This document shows positions 38,250 through 50,890 of a stretch of 64,000 nt of DNA, piece by piece (positions within the stretch are counted from its first letter, which is position 1; each line of letters opens with the position of its first letter). The DNA is from Prionace glauca (lineage: Eukaryota; Chordata; Chondrichthyes; Carcharhiniformes; Carcharhinidae), in NCBI GenBank assembly GCA_037974335.1, contig CM075760.1:12538814-12602813 (forward strand). The letters are read 5' to 3'. The notes under the pieces are model-generated. The model saw nothing but the letters and a program-made list of their open reading frames with translations. It did not search any database and was not told the origin of the DNA. The position numbers and the translations under genes are program-made.

Positions 38250-40345
38250 TCAGCCTCTCTCTGCCTCACTCTCTCTCTCTGTATAAACATTTCCCAAAGT
38301 AAAAAACACTCCACACAGCTGACTGTGTCCTGTGGGATCTTGCTGTGCACCACAGGGATTTTGTTTTAAAAAGGGGGGGTTTTCTCAGAGGGAGTTTAAA
38401 AACTTTCAGGGGACTGTGGGGAAGTCTCCAGACTTGGGACAACACACACACACACAGGGTGGGGGGTTTGTGGGGGGGTGTGTGTACTGGGGGGGTGGGC
38501 AGTGAGATATTCTGATATTCCCAACAAGGGCCAGAGGTCTGAGTGTTTAAACATATTAAACTGTTCAAACAGAGACAGGCAGAAAGCCCTGAGGGTTTCA
38601 CAGCTCCCTGGAAATGCAAAGGGAACTCCCACTGCCCCAAACAGCAGCAAGATGTGAACTGGAAACCCCTTCCCTCAGCTTGTTACACACTGACCTTTCC
38701 ACAACCCCCAACATGTTTCCAAACACTCCCTGTAGTTTCTGCAAACTTTCTATCAAACTGTCTGTCCATTCTGCTCAATACTGACCCCCCTCTCAATCTG
38801 GCACTGACCTGGGCTCTGAATTCACACAGAGTCACAGATAGGGTTTAAAGTTCAAAGTTTTAAAATGTATTTATTACTGTCACAAGGCTTACATTCACAC
38901 TGCAAAGAAGTTACTGAGAGAGAGAGAGACATAGATAGAGACAGAAAGAGAGAGAGAGACAAAGGGACAGAGAGGGTACTTAAAGTTTTAAAGTTTATTA
39001 GTGTCACAAGTAAGGCTCACATTAACACTGCAATGAAGTTACTGAGAGAGAGGGAGATAGACACACAGAGACATCGATAAAGAGAGAGAGACAGAGATGT
39101 TGGGAGACTTACCAAAGCAGTTTGTGTGTGTGAGTGTCTGCAGCTTCTGTGTCTCTGAGCTTGCCGGGGTGTCAGGGAGAGAATGTCACTGTCTTCACCT
39201 CTCTCTCTGCCTCTCTGTATAAAACAATCACCAAATGACAGGACACTCAATAATGTGACGGCACACAATTCAATATCAAATCTCTCTCTCTTTATCTCTG
39301 TCTCTCCCGGTTCTCTCTCTCTCTCCTTGTCTCTCTCTCTCACCCTGTCTCTGTTTCTCTCTCTTGTCTGTTTCTCTCTCCTTGTCTCTCTCTCTCACCC
39401 TGTCTCTGTTTCTCTCTCTTGTTTGTTTCTCTCTCCTTGTCTCTCTCTCTCACCCTGTCTCTGTTTCTCTCTCTTGTCTGTTTCTCTCTCCTTGTCTCTC
39501 TCTCTCACCCTGTCTCTGTTTCTCTCTCTTGTCTGTTTCTCTCTCCTTGTCTCTCTCTCTCTCTCCCTGTCTCTTGTCGTAGAGACAGATGGAGACAGAG
39601 ACAGGGAGGGAGGGATGGAAGCAGCTGTAGGTGTGGGTTAGATGCAGGGGGAGAGACACAGGCTGTTAGAGGGAGGGGGGCCACAGTGAGGGACAGGGGT
39701 CCCAGTTTAATTCTGAGGGTCCCGGGGGGGTGGGGGTGATTTCACTGTCTCAGCCTCTCTCTCCCTCTGTATAAACACTTTTTAAAAAAACTGAACATAG
39801 CTGACTGCACCTATGGGATCTTGCTGTGCACCACAGGGATTTTGTTTTAAAAAGTATTTGGCTTTGTTTTAAGAGGGGTTTCCAGCCTTTCTGCTGATTT
39901 GGGATGATGCAGACACACACACACACACACAGGGTAGTGAGTGGGGACGGGGACTCACAGCAGGCGAGAGCGTGAGGGTTGTGCGGAAGGACAGTGTCCC
40001 ATCTGATTGAGGTTCACATTGCTGCTGCTGTGGGATCTTGCTGTGCACACTTTGGGCCTTTGCCCCGCACTGCAACAAGGGACCACACTTTTTATTTTGA
40101 AACGAGATCAGACTCAGGGACCCGCAGAGTGGGGTTCAGGGAAAAACTGTGTGATTCCAGATTCTTTTCCCTCTCTCTCTGTTTTCCCAGGAATTTCTAT
40201 TTGGATTGGGGGGGTGGGGGGGTAGAGAATTTCCCTGTCTCTGTCTCTCCAGTGTTCTTCCCAATCCCTACACCCCCTCCCCTCTCCCCACACACATTCC
40301 CATCTATATTTCATCTCTCAATAAAATGTGACAGAAAACCCCAGT
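38250..40345. repeat. Composite unit U5
   Basis: Full U copy: 101-codon frame 38543-38848, M at 39113-39214, a TC-rich tract with a 55-60-bp period (about 39310-39560, four or five rounds of CACCCTGTCTCTGTTTCTCT), (CA)n near 39912, T1 at 40191-40345. It lacks the LINE tail. Confidence 0.75.
40191..40345 (+). other. Terminal exon-like segment T1 in U5
   Basis: Poly(A) signal at 40320-40325; acceptor CTCTGTTTTCCCAG. Confidence 0.45.
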
Positions 40346-40369
40346 GTGAATTGTTGTCAGTTTAATTTC

Positions 40370-42585
40370 TATCTCAGCCTCTCTCTGCCTCACTCTCTCT
40401 CTCTCTGTATAAACATTTCCCAAAGTAAAAAACACTCCACACAGCTGACTGTGTCCTGTGGGATCTTGCTGTGCACCACAGGGATTTTGTTTTAAAAAGG
40501 GGGGGTTTTCTCAGAGGGAGTTTAAAAACTTTCAGGGGACTGTGGGGAATTCTCCAGACTTGGGACAACACACACACACACACAGGGTGGGGGGTTTGTG
40601 GGGGGGTGTGTGTACTGGGGGGGTGGGCAGTGAGATATTCTGATATTCCCAACAAGGGCCAGAGGTCTGAGTGTTTAAACATATTAAACTGTTCAAACAG
40701 AGACAGGCAGAAAGCCCTGAGGGTTTCACAGCTCCCTGGAAATGCAAAGGGAACTCCCACTGCCCTAAACAGCAGCAAGATGTGAACTGGAAACCCCTTC
40801 CCTCAGCTTGTTACACACTGACCTTTCCACAACCCCCAACATGTTTCCAAACACTCCCTGTAGTTTCTGCAAACTTTCTATCAAACTGTCTGTCCATTCT
40901 GCTCAATACTGACCCCCCTCTCAATCTGGCACTGACCTGGGCTCTGAATTCAGACACAGTCACAGATAGGGTTTAAAGTTGAAAGTTTTAAAATGTATTT
41001 GTTACTGTCACAAGGCTTACATTAACACTGCAAAGAAGTTACTGAGAGACAGAGACAGAGATACAGAGACACAGAGAAGTTTTAAAGTTCAAAGTTTTGA
41101 AATGTATTTATTACTGTCACAAATAAGGCTTACATTAACACTGCAAAGAAATTACAGAGAGAGAGAGACAGACATAGATAAAGAGAGAGAGATAGAGGGA
41201 CAGAGAGGGGACTTAAAGTTTTCAAGTTTATTCGTGTCACAAGTAAGGCTCACATTAACACTGCAATGAAGTTACTGAGAGAGAGAGATAGACACACAGA
41301 CACACACAGACATAGAGATAGAGAGAGAGATGCTGGGAGACTTACCAAAGCAGTTTGTGTGTGTGAGTGTCTGCAGCTTCTGTGTCTCTGAGCTTGCCGG
41401 GGTGCCAGGGAGAGAATGTCACTGTCTTCACCTCTCTCTCTGCCTCTCTGTAAAAAACAATCACCAAATGACAGGACACTCAATAATGTGACCGCACACA
41501 ATTCAATATCAAATCTCTCTCTCTGTCCCTGTCTCTGTTCCTCTCCCTTTCTCTCCTTGTCTCTCCCTCTCCCTGTCACTCTATCTTTCTGTTTCTCTCT
41601 CTCCGTCTGTTTCTCTCTCTCTCTCTCTGCTTGTCTCTCTCTCTCTCTCCCAGCCTCTGTTTCTCTGTCCCTGTCTCTTCTGTAGCAGAAACAGATGGAG
41701 ACGGAGAGAGGGAGGGATGGAAGCAGCTGTAGGTGTGGGTTTGATGCAGGGGGAGAGACACAGGCTGTTAGAGGGAGGGGGGCCTCAGTGAGGGACAGGG
41801 ACACCAGTTTAATTGTGATGGTCTTGGAGGATTGGGGAGGTGGGGTGGGGGGTATTTCACTGTCTCAGCCTCTCTCTCCCTCTCTCTCTGTATAAACATT
41901 TCCCAAATTAAAAAACTCGGCCCAGCTGCCTGCACCTTGCGGGATCTTGCTGTGCAGCACTGGGATTTTGGTTTCAAAAGGGATTTGCTGTGTTTTAAGG
42001 GGTAGTTCCAGCCTTTCTGTAGATTTGGGACACAGGGAAAGGGGGGCTCACAGCAGGCCAGAGGGTGGGGGGGGGGGGGGGACAGTGTCCTCTCTGATTG
42101 AGGTTCAGAATGCTGCTGCTGTGGGATCTTGCTGTGCACACACTGGGCCTTTTGCCCCGGCACTGCGACAGGGACCACGCTTTTTATTTTGAAACGAGAT
42201 CTGGCTCAGGGACCCCGCAGAGTTGGGGGGGGTTTCAGGGGAAAGTCCTGGAAAGGGGGTTGGGGAAATTCCAGCACTTTAATCTCCGAGGCATCGTAGG
42301 CTACGGAGCAAGTGCTGGGGAATGGGAGGGGTGTAGATTGGGATTGGATGGGCCAGCATTGAGCTGGTGGGCCGAAGGGCCTGTTTCTGTGCTGTCTGAC
42401 TCCAGATTCTTTTCTCTCTCTCTCTGTTTTCCCAGGAATTTCTATTTGGATTTGGGGGGGGGGGGGTAGAGAATTTCCCTGTCTCTCCAGTGTTCTTCCC
42501 AATCCCTGCACCCCCTCCCCTCTCCCCACACACATTCCCATCTATATTTCATCTCTCAATAAAATGTGAAAGAAAACCCCAGTGT
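40370..42585. repeat. Composite unit U6
   Basis: Full U copy: 101-codon frame 40671-40976, SINE tails 40985-41285, M at 41346-41447 (acceptor here TTGTTTTTTACAG), LINE tail 42280-42412, T1 at 42436-42585. The (CA)n of other units is missing near 42030. Confidence 0.75.
42436..42585 (+). other. Terminal exon-like segment T1 in U6
   Basis: Poly(A) signal at 42558-42563. Confidence 0.45.
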
Positions 42586-42599
42586 GAATTGTTGTCAGT

Positions 42600-43304
42600 T
42601 TAATTTAGGGAGAGAGAGGGAGGGAGGTGTGGATCCCATTCCCCACACACCCTCTCCCGCAGTCCCCACCCCACTACATTTATTTAATCCGCCCCTCACC
42701 AGGTTGTGTGTGTGTGTGTGGGATCTTGCTGTGTACACAGGTGGGTCTGGCTCCCTATTCCCCGCACTGGGACCCTGAGTGGAACTTTAACCAGGAAAGA
42801 CGGGGGTGGGGGGGGGGAGGAGGAGGAGGAGGCAGAGAGAGAGAAACGGAGGGAGAGCTAAACAGAATCGAACCCGGGGACCCTGGCGTTGTGAGACAGC
42901 AGTGCGAACCCACTGTTGGTAAAGGGAGAGTTAACAGAAAGTAGCTGGTGGGAATATACTGGCCAGTTTGAATTGAATCCAAATGAATGAATGGGAAATG
43001 TTTAATCTAAGGAACTGATATCCGAGGATTTCAGTGTAAAATCCCATTGAAGATCCCGGGATAAGAATGGGATGTGTTTTTGCCTGGATTTAGTAATTAG
43101 TGACTCCATATCTCACAGGGAGAGAAATAAAACTATTTTCCCCCCCCTAATTGATAGGGGAGAGCTGAGTGGACAGAACTGGTCTGAGAGAGGGGGCCAG
43201 TCCTTTGGAAATGGGGGCTGTGTTCAACTCCCATTCATTCCCTGTCTTCAGCAGGCTGGGGGCAGGAAGTGTGAGCAGAGAGAGAGGGGGGGGGTGGTGG
43301 ATAG
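42600..43304. other. Spacer between S2 and S3
   Basis: 42600-42850 matches 49455-49700 (the sequence after U7), with (GT)n at 42705-42720 and a G/GGA-rich patch. 42862-42915 is a minus-strand SINE head (see next entry). 42920-43304 shows no gene. Confidence 0.5.
42862..42918 (-). mobile_element. SINE 5' fragment
   Basis: ATCGAACCCGGGGACCCTGG, then GTTGTGAGACAGCAGTGCGA, is the complement of a SINE head with box B (GGGTTCGAT) and the CACTGCTGTCTCACAAC stretch upstream of it. Only the first about 57 bp are present. Confidence 0.65.
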
Positions 43305-44004
43305 ACAGACACACACACACACACACACACACACTGGCACAATCTCCAATCCACTCACTCACACCCTCCCCATTCCCCCCCCCCCACTCCACTCGCTGGG
43401 GTTGTGGGGACCGGCTACAAGGATTTTCGGGGCTGGTGTGTGGGGAAGGTGGTGAGGGAGGTGGGGGGGTGTTTGAAATGGACCGACGCGACCTGGTGGG
43501 GGGGGCGGGGGGAAGAAATACAATTTGAAACTAATCTAAAGACAGGGGGTGACAGACTTCATTTCCACCCCTGCATTAACACATCAAGAGTCAGTCTGAC
43601 ATTGCCCCAAACTCCCCTGGGGTTGTGGGGTGGGGGGAAATTAGCATCTCATTAGAGAGACAGACATTGCAAACATGTCAGAGACTCAGGGGGTGGGTTT
43701 GTATCCAGCTCACTCAGGATAAATGGGAGTCTGAGAGCTGTCAGTCCCCACACCAATAATCCCCCTGTACTGAACACATTCCCACTCTGATTCAGTGTGT
43801 GTGTGTGTGTGTGTGTGTGTCTCAATCTGCTTTTTAACCTGCACTTTGCTTGTGTGGACAGGATGCTGAATGGATTTGAATGGAAATGCTGGAACTCCTC
43901 GCTGTGAGAGTTTGTGTGTTTTATTCTGAAAATGACCTTGTGTTTGTGTGTGGTTTTTTTCCCTCTCTCTTTATAACCAATTTCTCTCTCTTTTTCTCCC
44001 TGAG
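43305..44004 (+). other. Start of block S3, upstream of A1
   Basis: Near-copy of 30546-31251 with different G-run lengths; (GT)n at 43796-43820. No clear promoter or gene. Confidence 0.5.
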
Positions 44005-44145
44005 GAATTTTGAAAGCTGGCGACGTGTCGAGGATCCGAAGGACGGGAATGTGTGTGAGCGGGACGAGGGAGAGGAGCATCTTCCAGAGGGAGGGCTGAC
44101 TGAGGTCTGTCCCCCAGCTTCACCCCCGGGGGCGGGCTGGGGGGG
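44005..44145 (+). other. Exon-like segment A1, copy 2
   Basis: Same acceptor and donor as copy 1; frame open through NFESWRRVEDPKDGNVCERD and LTEVCPPASPPGAGWGG. One base longer than copy 1 near the end. Confidence 0.4.
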
Positions 44146-44772
44146 GTGAGTTGTGTCTGTTTCTGACCCTGATCCAGATTTAATGTTTAATATCAGAGGC
44201 AGTGAGATCTGAATGGGAGTGGGATAGAGAGACAGAGAGAAACACACAGGGAGGGAACTGTCCCAATCTTTTATACTCTCTGGTTTACAACGGATTTGTT
44301 GTGTTTGGGTGGTACTGAGAGATTGTGTCACTGAGAGGGGAGATCCTGGGGTTTGGCTGTGCTGTTTAATTGAAATATTTTCTTGTATTTTAATTATTTT
44401 CTCTCTCTTTTCCCCAAGAATTAATATTACTGAGAGACAGTGTAACTGAGAAGGGGGAATCCTGGGCTCTCGTGCTGTTTAATTTAAACATTTTCTGGTA
44501 TTTTAATATATTTCTGTCTCTATTCCCCATGAATTAATATTGAGATATTACTGAGAGACAGTGTAACTGAGAAGGGGGAATCCTGGGCTCTCGTGCTGTT
44601 TAATTTAAACATTTTCTGGTATTTTAATATATTTCTGTCTCTATTCCCCATGAATTAATATTGAGATTTTACTGAGAGACAGTGTAACTGAGAAGGGGGA
44701 ATCCTGGGCTCTTGTGCTGTTTAATTTAAACCTGTTCTTGTATTTTAATGAATGATTTTCTCTTCTCCCCAG

Positions 44773-44874
44773 GGATTTGAATTGTGAAGACTGCAATGGG
44801 ACTGGGAATCCTTGGACAAGGGGCTTTTCTCCAGAGGAGGATGGATGGACTGAGTCCTGTTCTATCGGCCACAC
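44773..44874 (+). other. Exon-like segment A2, copy 4 (complete)
   Basis: 102 nt, same as copy 3; precedes an intron-like stretch (44875-45320) equal to 90-540. Confidence 0.45.
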
Positions 44875-45319
44875 GTGAGTTGTTGTCTCTTTATTATCCC
44901 CGATCCAGGTTTAATTTTAATCTCGCTTCCTCGGATGAACCAGTTCTGGTTAGATTGTGGGGTGTGGGGGGGGGGCTGGAGTTTAAAACCCTGGGGTTAA
45001 AATATCCCGGCTTTGTAATTAGTCACAAACACATTAACCCTTTGGTGGGTGGCAGAGAGTGAATTACTGATGAAACTGTGTGTAAGTTTGTTTTAAATCT
45101 AAAATAACAGGGGTGGGAGACAGAGCGCTGTTCCTAATTGTTAAATAAAACTCAGAGGTCTTTACAATTCAGTTTTCAGAAGTTCAGATTTTCATTCCAT
45201 CCTCTCCACAGCTTTTCCCCCATTCTGTCTATTTCTCTCTGCTTTTCTCTCCATTTCCTTCCTCTATCTGCCTCTCTTTTTTATTCCCTCGCTCTCTCCC
45301 TCTTTTTTCCCAAGATTTA

Positions 45320-47020
45320 ATATCTAGTTGACAATCTCTCAGTGAAATCTGAGAAGGGGGAATCCTGGGTTCTTGTGCTGTTTAATTTAAACATTTTCTG
45401 GTATTTTAATTAATTATATTCCCTCTCTCCCCCCAATGAATTAATATTTAGTTAAACAATCTCAGTGAAATCTGAGAAGGGGGAATCCTGGGTTCTTGTG
45501 CTGTTTAATTTAAACATTTTCTGGTATTTTAATTAATTATATTCCCTCTCTCCCCCCAATGAATTAATATTTAGTTAAACAATCTCAGTGAAATCTGAGA
45601 AGGGGGAATCCTGGGCTCTTGTGCTGTTTAATTTAAACATTTTCTGGTATTTTAATTAATTATATTCCCTCTCTCTCCCCAATGAATTAATATTTAGTTA
45701 AACAATCTCAGTGAAATCTGAGAAGGGGGAATCCTGGGTTCTTGTGCTATTTAAACATTTTCTGGTATTTTAATTATTTTCTCTCCCTTTTCTCCAAGAA
45801 TTAATGTTTAGATTTTACTAAGAAGTTGTGTAACTGAGAAGGGGGAATCCTGGGCTCTCGTGCTGTTTAATTTAAACATTTTCTGGTATTTTAATATATT
45901 TCTCTCCCTTTTCCCCATGAATTAATATTGAGATTTTACTGAGAGACAGTGTAACTGAGAAGGGGGAATCCTGGGCTCGTGTGCTGTTTAATTTAAACAT
46001 TTTCTGGTATTTTAATATATTTCTGTCTCTTTTCCCCATGAATTAATATTGAGATTTTACTGAGAGACAGTGTAACTGAGAAGGGGGAATCCTGGGCTCT
46101 TGTGCTGTTTAATTTAAACATTTTCTGGTATTTTAATATATTTCTCTCCCTTTTCCCCATGAATTAATATTGAGATTTTACTGAGAGACAGTGTAACTGA
46201 GAAGGGGGAATCCTGGGCTCTCGTGCGGTTTAATTTAAACATTTTCTGGTATTTTAATATATTTCTGTCTCTATTCCCAATGAATTAATATTGAGATTTT
46301 ACTGAGAGACAGTGTAACTGAGAAGGGGGAATCCTGGGCTCTCGTGCGGTTTAATTTAAACATTTTCTGGTATTTTAATATATTTCTGTCTCTATTCCCA
46401 ATGAATTAATATTGAGATTTTACTGAGAGACAGTGTAACTGAGAAGGGGGAATCCTGGGCTCTTGTGCTGATTAATTTAAAAATTTTCTGGTATTTTAAT
46501 ATATTTCTGTCTCTATTCCCAATGAATTAATATTGAGATTTTACTGAGAGACAGTGTAACTGAGAAGTGGGAATCCTGGGCTCTTGTGCTGTTTAATTTA
46601 AACATTTTCTGGTATTTTAATATATTTCTGTCTCTATTCCCCATGAATTAATATTGAGATTTTACTGAGAGACAGTGTAACTGAGAAGGGGGAATCCTGG
46701 GCTCTTGTGCTGTTTAATTTAAACATTTTCTGGTATTTTAATATATTTCTCTCCCTTTTCCCCATGAATTAATATTGAGATTTTACTGAGAGACAGTGTA
46801 ACTGAGAAGGGGGAATCCTGGGCTCTCGTGCTGTTTAATTTAAACATTTCCTGGTATTTTAATATATTTCTGTCTCTATTCCCCATGAATTAATATTGAG
46901 ATTTTTCTGAGAGACAGTGTAACTGAGAAGGGGGAATCCTGGGCTCTCGTGCTGTTTAATTTAAACATTTTCTAGTATTTAAATTAATCAGGTTCTCTCT
47001 CTCTTCCCAAGGAATTAAGC
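45320..47020. repeat. 121-bp tandem repeat array, about 14 copies
   Basis: Longest array of the family. The first four units (to about 45760) form a subtype with TAATTAATTATATTCCCTC and TTAGTTAAACAATCTCAGTG; the rest match 541-1500. Confidence 0.9.
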
Positions 47021-47021
47021 A

Positions 47022-47155
47022 TTAGAACCATAGAAAAGCTACAGGACAAACAGGCCCTACGGCCCACAATCATATCTCTACCTACTAGGCTTACCTATAA
47101 CCCTCAATCCTATTAAATCCCATGTACTCATCCAGAAGTCTCTTAAAAGACCCTT
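47022..47155 (-). mobile_element. LINE 3'-end fragment, copy 3
   Basis: Same as 1501-1650 and 4318-4460. Confidence 0.55.
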
Positions 47156-47244
47156 AATATTAAGAATTAATATTTAGTTGGACATCTCTGGACAGTGTTA
47201 GTGCAATCTTAGAAGGGGGAATGCTGGGCTCTTGTGCTATTGAA

Positions 47245-49440
47245 ACATTTTCTTGTATTTTAATTATTGTATAAACATTTCCCAAAGTAAAAAAAACACT
47301 CCACATACAGCTGACTGCACCTTGTGGGATCTTGCTGTGCACCACAGGGATTTTGTTTTCAAAAGGGGGGGTTTTCTCAGAGGGAGTTTAAAAACTTTCA
47401 GGGGACTGTGGGGAAGTCTCCAGACTTGGGACAACACACACACACACAGGGTGGGGGGTTTGTGGGGGGGTGTGTGTACTGGGGGGGTGGGCAGTGAGAT
47501 ATTCTGATATTCCCAACAAGGGCCAGAGGTCTGAGTGTTTAAACATATTAAACTGTTCAAACAGAGACAGGCAGAAAGCCCTGAGGGTTTCACAGCTCCC
47601 TGGAAATGCAAAGGGAACTCCCACTGCCCCAAACAGCAGCAAGATGTGAACTGGAAACCCCTTCCCTCAGCTTGTTACACACTGACCTTTCCACAACCCC
47701 CAACATGTTTCCAAACACTCCCTGTAGTTTCTGCAAACTTTCTATCAAACTGTCTGTCCATTCTGCTCAATACTGACCCCCCTCTCAATCTGGCACTGAC
47801 CTGGGCTCTGAATTCAGACAGAGTCACAGATAGGGTTTAAAGTTGAAAGTTTTATAACTTATTTATTACTGTCACAAGGCTTACATTAACACTGCAAAGA
47901 AGTTACTGAGAGAGAGAGACAGAGATACAGAGACACAGAGGTTTTAAAGTTCAAAGTTTTGAAATGTATTTATTACTGTCACAAGGCTTACATTAACACT
48001 GCAAAGAAATTACAGAGAGAGAGAGACAGAGACATAGATAAAGAGATAGAGGGACAGAGAGGGGACTTAAAGTTTTCAAGTTTATTCGTGTCACAAGTAA
48101 GGCTCACATTAACACTGCAATGAAGTTACTGAGAGAGAGAGATAGACACACACAGACATAGAGATAGAGAGAGAGATGTTGGGAGACTTACCAAAGCAGT
48201 TTGTGTGTGTGAGTGTCTGCAGCTTCTGTGTCTCTGAGCTTGCCGGGGTGTCAGGGAGAGAATGTCACTGTCTTCACCTCTCTCTCTGCCTCTCTGTAAA
48301 AAACAATCACCAAATGACAGGACACTCAGTAATGTGACCGCACACAATTCAATATCAAATCTCTCTCTCTGTCCCTGTCTCTGTTCCTCTCCCTTTCTCT
48401 CCTTGTCTCTCCCTCTCCCTGTCACTCTATCTTTCTGTTTCTCTCTCTCCGTCTGTTTCTCTCTCTCTCTCTCTCTGCTTGTCTCTCTCTCTCTCTCCCA
48501 GCCTCTGTTTCTCTGTCCCTGTCTCTTCTGTAGCAGAAACAGATGGAGACGGAGAGAGGGAGGGATGGAAGCAGCTGTAGGTGTGGGTTTGATGCAGGGG
48601 GAGAGACACAGGCTGTTAGAGGGAGGGGGGCCTCAGTGAGGGACAGGGGCTCCAGTTTAATTGTGATGGTCTTGGAGGATTGGGGAGGTGGGGGGGGGGG
48701 GGGTATTTCACTGTCTCAGCCTCTCTCTCCCTCTCTCTGTATAAACATTTCCCAAATTAAAAAACTCGGCCCAGCTGCCTGCACCTTGCGGGATCTTGCT
48801 GTGCAGCACTGGGATTTTGGTTTCAAAAGGGATTTGCTGTGTTTTAAGGGGTAGTTCCAGCCTTTCTGTAGATTTGGGACACAGGGAAAGGGGGGCTCAC
48901 AGCAGGCCAGAGGGTGGGGGGGGGGGGGGACAGTGTCCTCTCTGATTGAGGTTCAGATTGCTGCTGCTGTGGGATCTTGCTGTGCACACACTGGGCCTTT
49001 TGCCCCGTCACTGCGACAGGGACCACGCTTTTTATTTTGAAACGAGATCTGGCTCAGGGACCCCGCAGAGTGGGGGGGGTTTCAGGGGAAAATCCTGGAA
49101 AGGGGGTAGGGGAAATTCCAGCACTTTAATCTCCGAGGCATCGTAGGCTACGGAGCAAGTGCTGGGGAATGGGAGGGGTGTAGATTGGGATTGGATGGGC
49201 CAGCATTGAGCTGGTGGGCCGAAGGGCCTGTTTCTGTGCTGTCTGACTCCAGATTCTTTTCTCTCTCTCTCTGTTTTCCCAGGAATTTCTATTTGGATTG
49301 GGGTGTGGGGGGGGTAGAGAATTTCCCTGTCTCTGTCTCTCCAGTGTTCTTCCCAATCCCTACACCCCCTCCCCTCTCCCCACACACATTCCCATCTATA
49401 TTTCATCTCTCAATAAAATGTGAAAGAAAACCCCAGTGTG
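47245..49440. repeat. Composite unit U7
   Basis: Full U copy: 101-codon frame 47535-47840 (same protein as in U1), SINE tails 47850-48130, M at 48192-48293, LINE tail 49120-49255, T1 at 49283-49440. Confidence 0.75.
49283..49440 (+). other. Terminal exon-like segment T1 in U7
   Basis: Poly(A) signal at 49412-49417. Confidence 0.45.
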
Positions 49441-50317
49441 AATTGTTGTCAGTTTAATTTAGGGAGAGAGAGGGAGGGAGGTGTGGATCCCATTCCCCAC
49501 ACACCCTCTCCCGCAGTCCCCACCCCACTACATTTATTTAATCCGCCCCTCACCAGGTTGTGTGTGTGTGATCTTGCTGTGTACACAGGTGGGTCCGGCT
49601 CCCTATTCCCCGCACTGGGACCCTGAGTGGAACTTTAACCAGGAAAGACGGGGGTGGGGGGGGGGAGGAGGCAGAGAGAGAGAAACGGAGGGAGAGCTAA
49701 ACAGAGAGGCGTTGGGGGGGGTGGACACGGGTGGGGTGTGAGGGTCTCAGGAGGGGCAGGGGAAAGAGATAGAGTCGGGGGAGGGCTTTCTCCATTGTGG
49801 GACTGACAGTGGGATCTTGCTGTGCAGAATGGTCTTCATTGCACTGTGAATCATACATTCACTGATTAAGGGAGGGGGGAGGGGGGTGTGATTTTGGAAT
49901 TATAAATATTGTTACTATGTCGGGGTGATGTTTCCCTCTGGGGAACCCTGGGGTTAAAATATCCCGGCTTTGTAATTATTCACAAACAGGTTAACCCTTT
50001 GGTGGGTGGCAGAGAGTAAATGAAATATCTGTAAAATGAAACTGTCTATTGGTTGTGTGTGTATGTGTGTGTTTGAGAGCTTGTTTTAAAATCATTGGTC
50101 CCATTGAAAGCCTGTTTTGCTGCTGGGATTCTGGATGCTGCTGTTTTGGACACAGATGTTATAAAGTTGTCTTCTGCAGCTTCAAATCCCAAAGACACAG
50201 GATTTCAAAAGACTCAATACTGGATGGGTTATTTTGGGTTTCTCAGCATTTCTTTTCAATATTTACATTTGTCAAAAAAAAACATACTTTAACTATTATA
50301 AACAGCTTCATAATATT
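49441..50317 (+). other. Spacer and start of the duplicated tail segment
   Basis: 49455-49700 repeats 42610-42850. 49795-49815 has another TGTGGGATCTTGCTGTGC-like fragment. From about 49950 the sequence matches 6640-6990. No gene seen. Confidence 0.5.
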
Positions 50318-50890
50318 AGACAGGGAGACAGACACAACAGGGAGAGAGAGAGATACACAGACAGACAGAGGAAGAGAAAGACAGGGAGAGAGAGAGAGAA
50401 ATAGACAGGGAGAGAGAGAGACATAGACAGGGAGAGAGAGAGACACAGACAGGGAGAGAGAGAGAGAAATAGACAGGGAGAGAGAGAGAGAAATAGACAG
50501 GGAGAGAGAGAGAGAAATAGACAGGGAGAGAGAGAGAGAAATAGACAGGGAGAGAGAGAGAGAGAAATAGACAGGGAGAGAGAGAGAGAAAAATAGACAG
50601 GGAGAGAGAGAGACATAGACAGGGAGAGAGAGACAAATAGACAGGGGGAGAGAGAGAGAGAGAAATAGACAGGGAGAGAGAGAGAGAGAGAGAAATAGAC
50701 AGGGAGAGAGAGAGAGAAATAGACAGGGAGAGAGAGAGAAATAGACAGGGAGAGAGAGAGAAATAGACAGGGAGAGAGAGAAATAGACAGGGAGAGAGAG
50801 AGAAATAGACAGGGAAAGACAGAGAAAAAGACAGGGAGAAAGAGACAGAAACACAAGGAGACAGAAAGAGACAAAAGCAGAGAGAGGGTG
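50318..50890. repeat. GA-rich satellite, second copy
   Basis: Units of GACAGGGAGAG(AG)n AAATA as at 6991-7885. Confidence 0.95.
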
